From Flavobacteriales bacterium (GTDB taxonomy: Bacteria > Bacteroidota > Bacteroidia > NS11-12g > UBA955), in contig NSIM01000007.1 in assembly GCA_002737705.1 (NCBI GenBank), positions 1 through 64,000 of the forward strand: DNA of 64,000 nucleotides, read 5' to 3'. A program made the translations under genes and the position numbers. Every line of letters begins with the position of its first letter. Within the stretch, counting starts at the first letter, position 1. Shown in pieces: positions 1 through 9,886 of this stretch. The notes under the pieces were generated by a model. The model made no database searches. It had not been told where the DNA came from and saw only the letters and a list, made by a program, of their open reading frames with translations.

Positions 1-353
1 CCGCTATTTATTTAATTTTAAAAAATCATTCCATAGTTCAGGGTAAAAAAAACAGCATTTTTTTGCGATCTATAGCGTTTTTCAGAATTTGCTTAGAGTA
101 TTTAGATACCAACTCAAAAAAAATAAAACTTTTCAATGGGAATCCGTTTGGGGCAACATACGGTTTGATTAATCTTAGAACATCAAAACCACTATTGGTC
201 CTGGGTTTGTGCAAGTATAAACGTATTTACCACGAACCCTTTCAAAAGACCCTGTATTTAGGAATCAGTCTGTCCGAGTATTGCAAGCAATCAATTTCAT
301 GCTTTCGGCGAATTCCATCGATTATTGAATCTTCATTTTTTATATTTAGCCCT
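1..353. other. Left-edge region without a supported gene
   Basis: An open frame on the plus strand runs from a TTG at 63 into the DUF6702 gene. The residues it would encode before about 354 look unlike any signal peptide or domain and are probably not translated. The stretch is AT-rich with several T-runs. No tRNA, promoter or terminator could be recognised. Confidence 0.4.
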
Positions 354-878
354 ATTAAGAAGTCTTTTTTACCCATCTTAGTATTTTTTTTGTGTGCCGC
401 AATCGCCAAACATCCCTACCATGTTGGCGTTACAGAAATAACACTCAATTCATCTTCACAAACCCTACAAGTTCGATGTAAATTGATTACAAACGATGTC
501 CAAGAAGCTCTTATTGCCCAGCAAAAGACCTCGATCGACCTAAGTTTAAAATCCCAAGACAACAAAGTTTTACTGGGAAATTTTATGCTAAGTGGCCTGC
601 AATTACAATTGAGTAAACAACCTATTGCAAAACAGACACAAATTCGACTTCAATCACCAATTAATTTAATTTTTTTGGGCTGGGAAATTGAAGAAGATGC
701 TATATGGTGCTATTTTGAAGCCAATAATACACCCCCACAAAAAAATATATCCGTTTGTAATACCTTGCTTTTTGGACAATTTTCAGGTCAAACTCATTTT
801 GTGCATTGTGTGTTGAATGGAACAAGAAAAAGTCACAAATTAAGCAACCCAGAAGGCTGCACTTCATTTCATTTTTAA
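354..878 (+). CDS. DUF6702 family exported protein
   Basis: The conserved core reads KHPYHVGVTEITLN and then a CKLITNDVQEAL-like stretch, which is the signature of DUF6702, a Bacteroidota family of about 165 residues with unknown function. It is preceded by a clear signal peptide (KKSFLPILVFFLCAAIA), so the mature protein should be periplasmic or outer-membrane associated. No ATG, GTG or TTG lies just before the signal peptide. The codon at the ideal place is ATT at 354, giving 174 residues, close to the family length. The frame stays open upstream to a TTG at 63, but that extension would bury the signal peptide. Either ATT is used, or the start was damaged. Family assignment is fairly sure; the start is not. 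Confidence 0.65.
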   Translation: MKKSFLPILVFFLCAAIAKHPYHVGVTEITLNSSSQTLQVRCKLITNDVQEALIAQQKTSIDLSLKSQDNKVLLGNFMLSGLQLQLSKQPIAKQTQIRLQSPINLIFLGWEIEEDAIWCYFEANNTPPQKNISVCNTLLFGQFSGQTHFVHCVLNGTRKSHKLSNPEGCTSFHF

Positions 879-995
879 TAGAATCCCCTCAAAAATATTA
901 TTTTGAACTGCATACAACGCTGTGTAAAAAAAATATATCTATGTAAATGAAATCCCGGTGTATCGGATAAAACAAAATAATATAATATCGAACCC

Positions 996-3113
996 ATGAA
1001 AAAAATTGTCTTTGTATCTTTTTTATTTTTCCTATCAGCCGCTGGCAGCGCAAAATGCAATCTGCCAAAAGGGTGGTCTCAAAGCAATAGCTCCTGCTAC
1101 GTGTTCAATTTTGACGGCTATAAAGTGAATGATTCTAGTAGTTCCAATTCATGCATAAAGTATTATTGGGATTTTGGCGACAAAACCACTGCACACGGAA
1201 AAACAACCAAACACCAATACCTAAAAAATGGAACTTATACAGTATGCATGAAAGTTTGGGACAGCTGTAATAATTGTGATACCAGCATTTGTAAAACCCT
1301 TACAATCGCAAATTGTGATTGTGATTTAAAGACAGAATTTTCGTGGAGCAACGACTGCAAAAAAGTAAAATTTATTGCCCATTCAAACCAGAAAACCGCA
1401 ACATACACCTGGAATTTTGGAGATAAAACGGAAGGAAGAGGGGCTGATCCAATACATACATACTTGTCTGAAGGCGTTTACAAAGTATGTCTCAAAGCAA
1501 GTTGGACAGACGCCAACGGGAAAGTTTGCTCTGTGTATTACTGCAAAGAAATTACCGTCAAATGTGGCAATCCTTGCGAACTAAAAGGAGATTTTACCTG
1601 GGGAGTAAGCAGCGGAGACAATAAAATTCGGTTTAAAGGAAGTAGTAATGCGGGATATACCTATGAATGGAGTTTCGGTGACGGAAAAACAGGCAAAGGA
1701 ATAAACCCCTATCACGAATATGCGAAAGCGGGAACCTATGAAGTATGCTTAACAATCATCAATAAAACCGGAAAATGCAAAGTAAAAATTTGCAAAAAAA
1801 TTACGGTTGGCAACCCCTGCGGACTCCTTGGATCTTTTACATTTAAGAAAACCAATGACAGCACTTGGAAATTTTATGTTGTTTCCAACGGCCCATATGG
1901 CACTACCTATTCATGGTCCTGGGGCGATGGCACAATGTCATCAGGAAAAGACGCCGCCCACACATATAAAAAGTCGGGCATCTATGAAATTTGTGTAAAA
2001 ATTTACAATCCATCAAAAAAGTGTTATCTGTATATATGCAAAAAAGTAGAAATCTCAGTTCCAACCCATTCTAAAAAATGCACTTGGACGGGTCATTTGG
2101 GTTTGGGTTATTCCTATGATTGCAATAAATACTTTTTTGAAATGAATTATTTAACTGACTCGTGTATCCGTTACCAAATAAGTGTGTACAATTTTAAAAC
2201 AGGAAAAACAACCCCATTGACTGCTGGCAGAACTGGAAATTATGTATTTTCAGATACTGGGAAATATAAAATTATAGGAAAGTATAGCAATGTGTGTACA
2301 GGGTGTGATACGCTGTTATATAGAATCTTTACCGTAGGTTGTGAGCCCTTTGTTGGCAAATGCAACTGGGCAGCGAAAGGGGTAAGTTTTGGCTATACCA
2401 ACAAATGCAATGTTTTCACATTCGAAGGCAAAAACCTGAATTCCCCCTGCATCAAATACAAAATATCTGTTGGCAGCATCAAATACTATAACCGCTCGGC
2501 AACGCATACTTTTTCTGCCAAAGGCACATATACTGTTTGCATATTTTACTATGATTCCTGCAATAAATGCGATACAAGCATTTGTAAAACCCTTGTCGTT
2601 AATTGTATTCCTTGCCCTGCAATTGCCAAATTCCAGGTCGATAGTGTTTCGAGCAATGGAAAAATGTATGTAAAAAATACCAGTACTGGATCGTATAAGT
2701 ATAGTTGGAGTTTTAGTGACAGTTCTGCCAATAGCAAGGACAAAACACCCATTCACCAATTTGCCAAATCGGGAACCTTTTTGGTTTGCTTAACAGCCTA
2801 TGACAGCTCAGCCCTTTGCTCAACAACCTATTGTCTTGAAGTAAAAGTCGTTCGCAGCCGTTCTGCAACCCAATTTATGGGTTATATCAGAAAACCCATC
2901 TACCCCAGTCCAACTGATTTGGGTTTCTATATTCCACTCGGGGAAGGCAATTCATCGTACCGGGTATTCGGATCACAAGGACAATTGATGGGCAGTGGAA
3001 ACGGCACTAATTTGGTTTACATTGAAACAAAAAATTGGGCTGAAGGCTTCTATAAAATTGAGACCGTACACGGCAATACCCGCAATACCCAGAGTATAGT
3101 CGTTGTGCATTAA
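996..3113 (+). CDS. Secreted cysteine-rich PKD-repeat protein with probable T9SS tail
   Basis: A 705-residue exported protein. A signal peptide (residues 1-19) is followed by seven PKD-like modules at about 31-104, 108-189, 194-271, 275-355, 362-448, 456-536 and 540-619. Modules 1-4 keep the PKD core (YYWDFGDK, YTWNFGDK, YEWSFGDG, YSWSWGDG, each followed by HxY and GxYxVC). Modules 5 and 6 are degenerate. Nearly every module has cysteines in the last strands (for example DSCNNCDTSIC), suggesting disulfides. The C-terminal 70 residues (YPSPTDLGFYIP, then a GFYKIET strand) resemble a type A T9SS sorting domain without the usual YPNP. PKD domains are typical of surface adhesins and carbohydrate-binding proteins. 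No enzyme domain is visible, so a structural or adhesive role is inferred. Confidence 0.8.
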   Translation: MKKIVFVSFLFFLSAAGSAKCNLPKGWSQSNSSCYVFNFDGYKVNDSSSSNSCIKYYWDFGDKTTAHGKTTKHQYLKNGTYTVCMKVWDSCNNCDTSICKTLTIANCDCDLKTEFSWSNDCKKVKFIAHSNQKTATYTWNFGDKTEGRGADPIHTYLSEGVYKVCLKASWTDANGKVCSVYYCKEITVKCGNPCELKGDFTWGVSSGDNKIRFKGSSNAGYTYEWSFGDGKTGKGINPYHEYAKAGTYEVCLTIINKTGKCKVKICKKITVGNPCGLLGSFTFKKTNDSTWKFYVVSNGPYGTTYSWSWGDGTMSSGKDAAHTYKKSGIYEICVKIYNPSKKCYLYICKKVEISVPTHSKKCTWTGHLGLGYSYDCNKYFFEMNYLTDSCIRYQISVYNFKTGKTTPLTAGRTGNYVFSDTGKYKIIGKYSNVCTGCDTLLYRIFTVGCEPFVGKCNWAAKGVSFGYTNKCNVFTFEGKNLNSPCIKYKISVGSIKYYNRSATHTFSAKGTYTVCIFYYDSCNKCDTSICKTLVVNCIPCPAIAKFQVDSVSSNGKMYVKNTSTGSYKYSWSFSDSSANSKDKTPIHQFAKSGTFLVCLTAYDSSALCSTTYCLEVKVVRSRSATQFMGYIRKPIYPSPTDLGFYIPLGEGNSSYRVFGSQGQLMGSGNGTNLVYIETKNWAEGFYKIETVHGNTRNTQSIVVVH

Positions 3114-3240
3114 AGCAAATTTATGGGCTTCTGTGGCACCTGCTCAAAATTGAATTTAGGAGCTCAGTGGAGATACCGATGGTTTGAGTTTCTTGTTTGC
3201 TTACCCACTTAATATCAAAAAAACAGTCATTATAGATAGT

Positions 3241-4704
3241 ATGAAACAAAAAATATTGGGTTTAATGATGGGAATATTCGGTTTTGGATTGTCTGCAATG
3301 GCCCAAAATCCCATTCCAAATGCCTCATTTGATGATTGGGAATCTTTGTCCTTCAAAGCCCCAACAAAATGGATGTTAATCGGTAAAGGATTGCTTGATT
3401 CATCCAAGACTATGCCAAATAACCAAGGCCTCCGACTATTCAATGATTTTAATTCTCAAACCATCAGCTATGCTCTTCAAGTAGGGCTCAATTACCCTGA
3501 TATTTTGACTGGTGGATTCCCAATTTCTGGCACACCCACATCCATCAAAATTAATTACAATTCAGCATACCTTGGAAGTGATACTGCAACAATTATAGTG
3601 GGTTTTACCAAGGGCATTGATGGTGTTCCGATCATTTTACAACAGTTCGATATTTTGCCGGATGCACCGGGTTCTGGAGACAAGCAACTCACAATTCCAC
3701 TTACATATTCGCATCCCACCCTGTCACTGTCTGCTGATTCGGGTTTTGTGTATATTGTGAGCAGTCAAGGGCGAGGAAAACCCAATGGGAACGGGTCTAT
3801 AGCAATCTATGATTTGGGTTTTGTAGATGGAACAACCGCAACTACTGCCAATCTCGATTTCGAAACATGGGGAGGATTTTCGGTTATGAAACCCAAAAGT
3901 TGGTATACCTCAACAGATGCCTTTGAAGAAAAAATGGGCAAATTATACGATACAAAAAAAACCTTTACTTCACAAAGCAATGATGCCCGTTCTGGATCAG
4001 CGATTGTATTACAGGCTCAATCTACAGGATTAAGCACAACAGGCAATAATTGGATACCCGCTTGGATGATTACCCAGAATACCAATTCCCCCTTCGCAGC
4101 CATGGATATGCCATCTTTTACGATCAACCAACGCTACGAAAGCATGCGTGGCTATTGGAAAGGAAATTTGGTTGCGGGCGACAGGGTAACGGTAATCGTA
4201 AATTTCTTTCATACCGACACCTTGGTTGGATCAGCCATTTTTTCTCAAAATTCTGATGTACTTGTTCCTTCAAGCTACTCATTATTTACCGAAAATGTAG
4301 TATGGGATTCTCGATTCACATTGATACCCACCAAGGCAACTGTCGGCGTGTTTTTGTCTGACTCTACTTTCACTGAGGCAAGCAATGCCTCTAGTAAAAT
4401 CTTTCTTGACGATTTGTCTTTAGAAACATATGCCGCCAAGATTCCCCATTTGGCAAAATCTGCTGTATCTGTTTCTGTATACCCCAACCCGAGCAAAGGA
4501 AATGTTAATCTGGTTTCTGCCAAAACAATAAAACACCTACTTGTAATAGACCGACAAGGAAAAATCGTATACCGTGCTAACCACGTCGATGCGCTTAGAC
4601 ACGCATTTCAATTGCCTGAAAACCAATTGGGTTTTGGAGTGTATTGGATTAAGATAGAGGGTGACGATTTGAGTGAAACCCATAGTATTGTATTCCAGCC
4701 CTGA
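3241..4704 (+). CDS. T9SS-secreted protein with two lectin-like modules
   Basis: 487 residues from the ATG at 3241. An in-frame TTG at 3184 exists, but the signal peptide (MKQKILGLMMGIFGFGLSAMAQ) fixes the ATG as start. The mature part has two related modules, opening with NASFDDWE...APTKWM and NLDFETWG...KPKSWY, a pattern seen in Bacteroidota surface proteins with jelly-roll or PCMD-like carbohydrate-associated domains. The C-terminus (VSVYPNPSKGNV ... GKIVYRA ... FGVYWIKIEG) is a canonical type A T9SS sorting domain, so the protein should cross the outer membrane and be anchored or released. It lies 127 bp after the PKD gene on the same strand. The ligand is unknown. Confidence 0.8.
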   Translation: MKQKILGLMMGIFGFGLSAMAQNPIPNASFDDWESLSFKAPTKWMLIGKGLLDSSKTMPNNQGLRLFNDFNSQTISYALQVGLNYPDILTGGFPISGTPTSIKINYNSAYLGSDTATIIVGFTKGIDGVPIILQQFDILPDAPGSGDKQLTIPLTYSHPTLSLSADSGFVYIVSSQGRGKPNGNGSIAIYDLGFVDGTTATTANLDFETWGGFSVMKPKSWYTSTDAFEEKMGKLYDTKKTFTSQSNDARSGSAIVLQAQSTGLSTTGNNWIPAWMITQNTNSPFAAMDMPSFTINQRYESMRGYWKGNLVAGDRVTVIVNFFHTDTLVGSAIFSQNSDVLVPSSYSLFTENVVWDSRFTLIPTKATVGVFLSDSTFTEASNASSKIFLDDLSLETYAAKIPHLAKSAVSVSVYPNPSKGNVNLVSAKTIKHLLVIDRQGKIVYRANHVDALRHAFQLPENQLGFGVYWIKIEGDDLSETHSIVFQP

Positions 4705-4807
4705 ATATTATTGGCAAAAAAATACATCCAGATATTGAGTGCCCCTATTCTCGTTTAAGCCCTGTAGGTTTTCCACGAAATCCAAAAAATTTCAGGCTCA
4801 ATAAACA

Positions 4808-4826
4808 TGTTAGAGAGTCTCTAACA
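4808..4826. repeat. 19-bp perfect palindrome between convergent genes
   Basis: Nine bases, a central G and their exact reverse complement (TGTTAGAGA / TCTCTAACA). It lies between two convergent genes and covers the stop codon of the minus-strand gene. It could be a bidirectional terminator stem or a protein-binding site. There is no long T-run after it on either strand, so terminator function is uncertain. Confidence 0.4.
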
Positions 4827-5543
4827 GAGAAACAAGACTTTTCTAAATGCCTCCAGTTTTAAAGAAAATACTTGAATATCTTGGTTTTCGGATTTAGAAA
4901 ATTGGGGGTTTTCGGGTTCTTCTTTGGAACAACTTAACAGCAATGATGATTTAATCAAGGTTTCCGAATCAATTAAATTCGAAATCCAAAGAACAATCAT
5001 CGAAAGGTGAATACCACCAAAAATGTTTTGCAATAACTCAACAGCATACATTTTTTCTTGGCTAAAATCTGCGGTGATTCCTGCGATTTTTTCAAGAACA
5101 GAATCCGGAACAAATTCAAGATTTTTTTGCTGCATTTCCTCAAGTGTTTGAGAAGTATTCGGACCCAAACAAACCCAATCTTCTTGTAAATAGAGCATAA
5201 GAGCTGCAATAGATTTATATTGAATCTCTGCAATATCCTCGTCTTCGGATAAACGATACGCTGCATCCCACTGGATATCCTCCTTGAGATACAACTGAAA
5301 AACAGGGCTATGCTCTTCACTGAATGTACTCAGCAAACAATAAATTAAACTTTCACGCAAGTCTGTTTGCGGGGGCAATCCATTGAGATCTTTCTCAAGC
5401 AATTGCATCACAGGGCTCGTAAATGAAGAGAAATTGTTTCGCAAATGGGTTTTAAGACTCTTGCCAGAAGAATCTATAATAATCGCATGTCCTTGATAAT
5501 CAGGACAGGGAACTATAGAAAAAGGTACGCTACTGTTTTTCAT
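4821..5543 (-). CDS. Hypothetical protein, unrecognised
   Basis: 240 residues from the ATG at 5543. A TTG nine bases upstream is also possible. No signal peptide, membrane segment or known motif is seen. The N-terminus (SVPFSIVPCPDYQGHAIIIDSSGKSLKTHL) is beta-like, the middle is acidic and helical, and the C-terminus is Ser/Glu/Lys-rich. It looks like a soluble cytoplasmic protein. It stands alone, with 333 bp free upstream and a convergent neighbour downstream, and its function cannot be inferred. Confidence 0.55.
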   Translation of the reverse strand: MKNSSVPFSIVPCPDYQGHAIIIDSSGKSLKTHLRNNFSSFTSPVMQLLEKDLNGLPPQTDLRESLIYCLLSTFSEEHSPVFQLYLKEDIQWDAAYRLSEDEDIAEIQYKSIAALMLYLQEDWVCLGPNTSQTLEEMQQKNLEFVPDSVLEKIAGITADFSQEKMYAVELLQNIFGGIHLSMIVLWISNLIDSETLIKSSLLLSCSKEEPENPQFSKSENQDIQVFSLKLEAFRKVLFLC

Positions 5544-5885
5544 TATTGACAAACAAATATGAAAATTAAATTACAAATCCTGTGCCATCAAAAAAAATAA
5601 TGGGATATTTTTATTTTTTATTGCGGATAGTTTGGGGGTATATGTATTGGTGTTTCAGTGATCCATCATGATTTATATGCGCGGAAAGAAAAATCAACTT
5701 ACTCCATAGGGGGAAGGTGTATACGGGCCAAAAATCCGGATGGTACCGCCCAACAGGGTATTGTGGACGCAAATTCTCAAATTGAATGCCCGAACGGACA
5801 AGAAGATCACGTAAGTATGTGGCTATACATCTACGCTATAACATAGACAATACTCAACTTCCGACTGAGAAGGGTAGCGAAAAAA
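5544..5885. other. Intergenic region, nothing recognised
   Basis: About 340 bp between two minus-strand genes. A 62-codon open frame on the plus strand (5658-5846) has no recognisable protein features and was not accepted. No tRNA, hairpin-plus-T-run or repeat was identified. The promoter of the unknown gene at 5543 should lie here, but no TAnnTTTG box stood out. Confidence 0.4.
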
Positions 5886-6956
5886 CTAGGCGCCTACCGC
5901 TTTGAGGTGCAACAAATGTGCGCGAATGGCCGCAAGCATTGTTGGAAATTCATTGTACATGATATTGAAATCCTTACATGTTTCGCGGACAATTTTGCTT
6001 ATTTTGGGATAATGTATATGGCTTATTTTTGGAAATAAGTGGTGTTCTACTTGAAAATTTAAGCCCCCCAAACACCAAGCCAATAATTTGCTATTGGTTC
6101 CAAAATTTGCTGTTGTGCGAATCTGATGGGTGGCCCAATCGGCTTCTACTGAGGTAACAGGTATAGCTTTCGCTACAAAATCTACAGTACCTACAACATG
6201 AGCCAATTGAAAAACTACCGCGATTATCAATCCGGTAATCATGGCCATACACAAAAAACCAATGATGGTTTGAACCACCCCTACAAAGAAAAAAGGTATT
6301 ATAATAAATACGCCAATATAAAGTATTTTGCCAATCCAAAAACTGAAGTGTTGACCCAATGACATCTTTTCTTTAATAACGCGATCTCCCACCTTTCCAC
6401 CAAAATACTTTACAAAATCTTGGTAGAAAATCCACATTAAATAGGTTATTGTATACAACATCAAACCATAGATATGCTGAAATCGGTGAAACCAATATTT
6501 GCTTTGAATATGGTTCAATCTCATGAATGGACTAATATCAATATCCTCGTCGGCTCCTTCAATATTGGTAAAGGAATGGTGGGCTATATTGTGTTTCTGG
6601 TGCCAATAAAAAGCATTTCCACCCATCACATTCAAGCTCAGTGCCATCATTTTATTAACCCATTTCTTTGAAGAATAACTACCATGAGCGCCATCGTGCA
6701 TAACGTTAAAACCAATAAACGAAAAATTAACACCCACCAAAATACACAGTGAAATACACACCAATGTAGAAGAAGGTGTAAAAAATACCACTATTGTGTA
6801 CAGTGTGATAAGGGAAACAAAAAGTATAATCGTCTTACTATACAATCTCCAATTCCCGGATGCTTTCACATTGATGGCGTTTAAATGCTCATCAATTCTA
6901 GAACGCAGAGTTGAAAAAAACAATGCATTTCTACCTTCGAAACGAATTTGATTCAT
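5886..6956 (-). CDS. Membrane fatty acid desaturase (acyl-CoA/acyl-lipid type)
   Basis: A membrane di-iron desaturase that introduces a double bond into acyl chains using oxygen. The three histidine boxes are intact: HDGAH (87-91), HNIAHH (122-127) and QVEHH (302-306). With four or more hydrophobic segments this is a complete family member (356 residues). The stretch GADEDIDISPF after box 2 and the QxxHH third box are typical of the linoleoyl-CoA/front-end-like bacterial subgroup. Regioselectivity cannot be read from the sequence. The ATG at 6956 (MNQIRFEGRN) is chosen because the longer frame adds an unrelated hydrophobic stretch. It lies 156 bp behind the accD-gcvH-vanZ group on the same strand, consistent with membrane lipid tuning. 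Confidence 0.85.
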   Translation of the reverse strand: MNQIRFEGRNALFFSTLRSRIDEHLNAINVKASGNWRLYSKTIILFVSLITLYTIVVFFTPSSTLVCISLCILVGVNFSFIGFNVMHDGAHGSYSSKKWVNKMMALSLNVMGGNAFYWHQKHNIAHHSFTNIEGADEDIDISPFMRLNHIQSKYWFHRFQHIYGLMLYTITYLMWIFYQDFVKYFGGKVGDRVIKEKMSLGQHFSFWIGKILYIGVFIIIPFFFVGVVQTIIGFLCMAMITGLIIAVVFQLAHVVGTVDFVAKAIPVTSVEADWATHQIRTTANFGTNSKLLAWCLGGLNFQVEHHLFPKISHIHYPKISKIVRETCKDFNIMYNEFPTMLAAIRAHLLHLKAVGA

Positions 6957-7112
6957 AATGATATACAAAGATACACAAAGCAATCCTATCCAAATACACT
7001 TTATAATGGTGTGTGGACAATATACTACACAATGATTAAACAAAAAGTTCGCACCACCCATGCACGGGCGTATGAATAAACAAACCATATAAATACCATC
7101 CTTTTAGAACGC

Positions 7113-7505
7113 TTAAGAATTATCAGACCAGTATCGTCGGTGTTGAAAGACGAAATAGCCAAAAAGCAATCCACTAAAGTCGGCAAAAAAATCGGCCCAT
7201 TCTGCTGCACGATTACGCACATATAAATCTTGAAGAAACTCGATACTTGCGCCAAAAGAAATTGAAAGCAATACCACTTTCCAGGTATTTTTTAAAGGAT
7301 TCGTATTTTCTAAACTCCATATTCTATATAAAAAAAAATAGAGCACAAAATGAGCCCACTTATCGATTCCCAAGATTCCCAACCAAGGAATTTTGGGAAT
7401 GGTTTTTAGATCGGGAACAGGTAAAAGACATAAGACTGCAATACCCAATAAAACCCCCAGGGTTTTTTTATATTGAACAATTTTTTTTATTCCAAATTCA
7501 ATCAT
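7113..7505 (-). CDS. VanZ-like small membrane protein
   Basis: 130 residues with about four membrane segments and the VanZ-like pattern IDKWAHFVLYFFL ... GASIEFLQ ... RAAEWADFFADFSGLLFG. The aspartate and histidine of DKxxHF and the E and D residues of the second half are the conserved polar residues of the family. VanZ proteins confer low-level teicoplanin resistance in enterococci. The many Bacteroidota homologues have no known role. The gene begins 2 bp after gcvH, so it is cotranscribed with it. Confidence 0.8.
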   Translation of the reverse strand: MIEFGIKKIVQYKKTLGVLLGIAVLCLLPVPDLKTIPKIPWLGILGIDKWAHFVLYFFLYRIWSLENTNPLKNTWKVVLLSISFGASIEFLQDLYVRNRAAEWADFFADFSGLLFGYFVFQHRRYWSDNS

Positions 7506-7507
7506 GA

Positions 7508-7885
7508 TTATCCTACCATGGCAGTGTATTCGGCATGGCTCATCAAGGAATGCAAGACGCTTGGATTGTTCATTTTGACTTTAACCATCCATCCCGCATT
7601 ATAAGGATCGCTATTTACAGATTCTGGCGAGCTTTCTAAATCAGGATTGACTTCAACAACTTCACCAGCCAAGGGCATATACAGATCGCTCACTGTTTTT
7701 ACAGCTTCTACCGTCCCAAAAACCACATGGGCATCGAGTATCTCTCCCAATGAAGGGATGTCTACAAAAACAATATCACCCAATTCGCTTTGCGCAAAAT
7801 CTGTAATACCAATGGTGGCGATGTCGCCATTCACCGAAATCCATTCATGGTCTTTGGTGTACTTGAGATTATCTGGAAAATTCAT
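7508..7885 (-). CDS. gcvH: Glycine cleavage system H protein
   Basis: The lipoyl-carrying shuttle of the glycine cleavage complex: it accepts the aminomethyl group from the P protein and passes it to the T protein. It has 125 residues from the ATG at 7885 ([15 protein letters not shown], the usual N-terminus). The lipoylation site is Lys63 in [11 protein letters not shown], followed by the conserved [10 protein letters not shown] strand. An upstream in-frame start at 7918 would overlap accD and is not needed. It begins 8 bp after the accD stop. gcvP and gcvT are not in the window. Confidence 0.95.
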   Translation of the reverse strand: MNFPDNLKYTKDHEWISVNGDIATIGITDFAQSELGDIVFVDIPSLGEILDAHVVFGTVEAVKTVSDLYMPLAGEVVEVNPDLESSPESVNSDPYNAGWMVKVKMNNPSVLHSLMSHAEYTAMVG

Positions 7886-7893
7886 ATGTATAA

Positions 7894-8799
7894 CTATTTT
7901 GTGTTTTTCAAACTCCAAATTACGTGTAATAGACCTGAAATCTTTTGTTTTAATTCATTTCTATTGACGATAAAATCTAAAAATCCATGATCCAACAAGA
8001 ATTCTGCACTTTGGAAATCTTTTGGCAAGTCCCTTCCAATGGTTTCACGAATCACCCTTGGGCCGGCAAAGCCAATTAATGACTCAGGCTCGGCAATATT
8101 AAAATCGCCCAACATAGCAAATGATGCAGTAACACCCCCTGTCGTAGGATTGGTTAACAGTGAAATATAGGGAATACCAGCCCGGTGTAACAATGCCAAT
8201 TTTGCGCTGGTTTTGGCCATTTGCATGAGAGAATACGCCGCTTCCATCATGCGTGCACCCCCAGATTTTGAAATCATCAAAAAAGGAGTACCCGTTTGCA
8301 AACAGTTATCAATCGCACGGGAAATTTTTTCCCCAACCACACTCCCCATAGACCCACCAATAAAACTAAAATCCATACAAGCAATCATTAATGGCTGGCT
8401 ATCAATGGTTCCATGCCCGGTCCGAACAGCATCTGTTAATCCTGTTTTTTTCTTTGCTACAATCAAGCGATCGCTGTAGGGAGCAGAATCGTTAAATTTC
8501 AGGGGATCAGCACTAGACAAATTTGCGTTTATCTCTGTATAATTGTTTTCATCAAACAATATATCAAAGTATTCTAAAGACCCAATTCGTTCGTGAAAAC
8601 GACAAGACGGACAAACATAGCGGTTTAAAATCCATTCCTTGGTGGGGGCCACTTCCTTGCAGCGCTTACACCTCTCCCACAAACCATCTGGGGTAGGTTT
8701 TTTATCTTTGGTTTTGGTTAAGATTCCACTCCAGGTTCTTTGGTACCATTTTGGTCCATTACCAGAGAGTTCATCATCATATTCGAAATCTACATTCAC
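7894..8799 (-). CDS. accD: Acetyl-CoA carboxylase carboxyltransferase subunit beta
   Basis: The beta subunit of the carboxyltransferase that moves the carboxyl group from biotin to acetyl-CoA, giving malonyl-CoA for fatty acid synthesis. The N-terminal zinc ribbon is intact (Cys44, Cys47, Cys63, Cys66: CKRC...CPSC). The crotonase-fold core follows with [18 protein letters not shown] and the [12 protein letters not shown] oxyanion region. The start is a GTG at 8799, as no ATG is available in frame before WYQRTWSGI. At 301 residues it is slightly long at the N-terminus. It lies 11 bp after the aldolase gene. accA is not in the window. Confidence 0.93.
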   Translation of the reverse strand: MNVDFEYDDELSGNGPKWYQRTWSGILTKTKDKKPTPDGLWERCKRCKEVAPTKEWILNRYVCPSCRFHERIGSLEYFDILFDENNYTEINANLSSADPLKFNDSAPYSDRLIVAKKKTGLTDAVRTGHGTIDSQPLMIACMDFSFIGGSMGSVVGEKISRAIDNCLQTGTPFLMISKSGGARMMEAAYSLMQMAKTSAKLALLHRAGIPYISLLTNPTTGGVTASFAMLGDFNIAEPESLIGFAGPRVIRETIGRDLPKDFQSAEFLLDHGFLDFIVNRNELKQKISGLLHVIWSLKNTK

Positions 8800-8810
8800 A
8801 GATTATACCA

Positions 8811-9869
8811 TTATGCCAACTCTATAGTGCGATCTAAATACACATCTTGCACCGCATTCAACAATACAATGCCTTCATTCATGGGTTTTTGAAATGCCTT
8901 GCGTCCCAAAATTAACCCAGAACCTCCAGCACGTTTATTAACAACAGCAGTAAAAACTGCTTCCTCAACATCTCCCTGGCCTTTACTTTCTCCTCCAGAA
9001 TTAATGAGTCCAGCACGTCCCATAAAACAATTTGCCACTTGGTAGCGCGTTAAATCGATGGGATGATTTGAAGACAATTCAGAATATACTTTTGGATGGG
9101 TTTTACCATGTTTGGTGGCGTTGAATCCTCCGTTGTTGGTTGGCAATTTTTGTTTGATGATGTCGGCTTGAATGGTAACTCCCAAATGATTGGCCTGGGC
9201 TGTCAAATCGGCACTTGAATGATAATCAACACCGTCTACCTTAAACGCATTGTTTCGGGTATAACACCATAAAATTGTGGCCAGCCCCAATTCGTGTGCA
9301 CGTTCAAATGCTGCAGCCACTTCCATTAATTGACGACCGCTTTCTGGACTTCCAAAATATATGGTAGCACCCACAGCGGTTGCACCCATATTCCAAGCAT
9401 CGTCCACAGAACCAAACATCAATTGGTCATATTTATTGGGATAAGAAAGGAATTCGTTGTGGTTTAATTTTACAATAAAAGGTATTTTATGAGCATATTT
9501 GCGGGAATGCATACCCAAAACGCCAAAGGTTGAAGCCACTGCATTGCATCCACCAGCGATCGCCAATTGAACAATTTTTTCAGAGTCAAAATATATCGGA
9601 TTTGGTGCGAAAGAAGCCCCTGCACTGTGTTCGATACCCTGGTCAACCGGCAAAATACTCACATACCCCGTATTCGCCAAACGTCCGTTTCCGTAGAGTT
9701 GTTGCAAACTTTTCAAGACCTGTGGATTCCGATTGGTTTGGGAAAAAATACGGTCAACAACATCAGATCCGGGTGCATGAATCATCGATTTGTCTATGGT
9801 TTTGCATTTGTGATTTAGCAAGAAATCTGCTTGGGAACCTAATAGTGTTTGAATGTTTTTTTGGGCCAT
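8811..9869 (-). CDS. fbaB: Class I fructose-bisphosphate aldolase (DhnA/FbaB family)
   Basis: 352 residues. Conserved pieces include [52 protein letters not shown] and the C-terminal [15 protein letters not shown] phosphate-binding region. This fits the Schiff-base, metal-independent aldolases of the DhnA/FbaB family, which cleave fructose-1,6-bisphosphate to dihydroxyacetone phosphate and glyceraldehyde-3-phosphate. I could not assign the catalytic lysine with certainty. It is the first gene of a minus-strand group (fba-accD-gcvH-vanZ), 48 bp from the divergent acetyltransferase gene, with a TAAATTTG box in between. Confidence 0.88.
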   Translation of the reverse strand: MAQKNIQTLLGSQADFLLNHKCKTIDKSMIHAPGSDVVDRIFSQTNRNPQVLKSLQQLYGNGRLANTGYVSILPVDQGIEHSAGASFAPNPIYFDSEKIVQLAIAGGCNAVASTFGVLGMHSRKYAHKIPFIVKLNHNEFLSYPNKYDQLMFGSVDDAWNMGATAVGATIYFGSPESGRQLMEVAAAFERAHELGLATILWCYTRNNAFKVDGVDYHSSADLTAQANHLGVTIQADIIKQKLPTNNGGFNATKHGKTHPKVYSELSSNHPIDLTRYQVANCFMGRAGLINSGGESKGQGDVEEAVFTAVVNKRAGGSGLILGRKAFQKPMNEGIVLLNAVQDVYLDRTIELA

Positions 9870-9886
9870 AACGATATCTTTATTCG

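Noticed and set aside
2316-2759. 147-codon minus-strand frame inside the PKD gene
   Set aside because: It is a shadow of the PKD reading frame; the repeats are explained by the plus-strand protein.
5658-5846. 62-codon plus-strand frame in an intergenic region
   Set aside because: Composition and sequence show no protein features, no neighbour explains it, and no start signal is seen.
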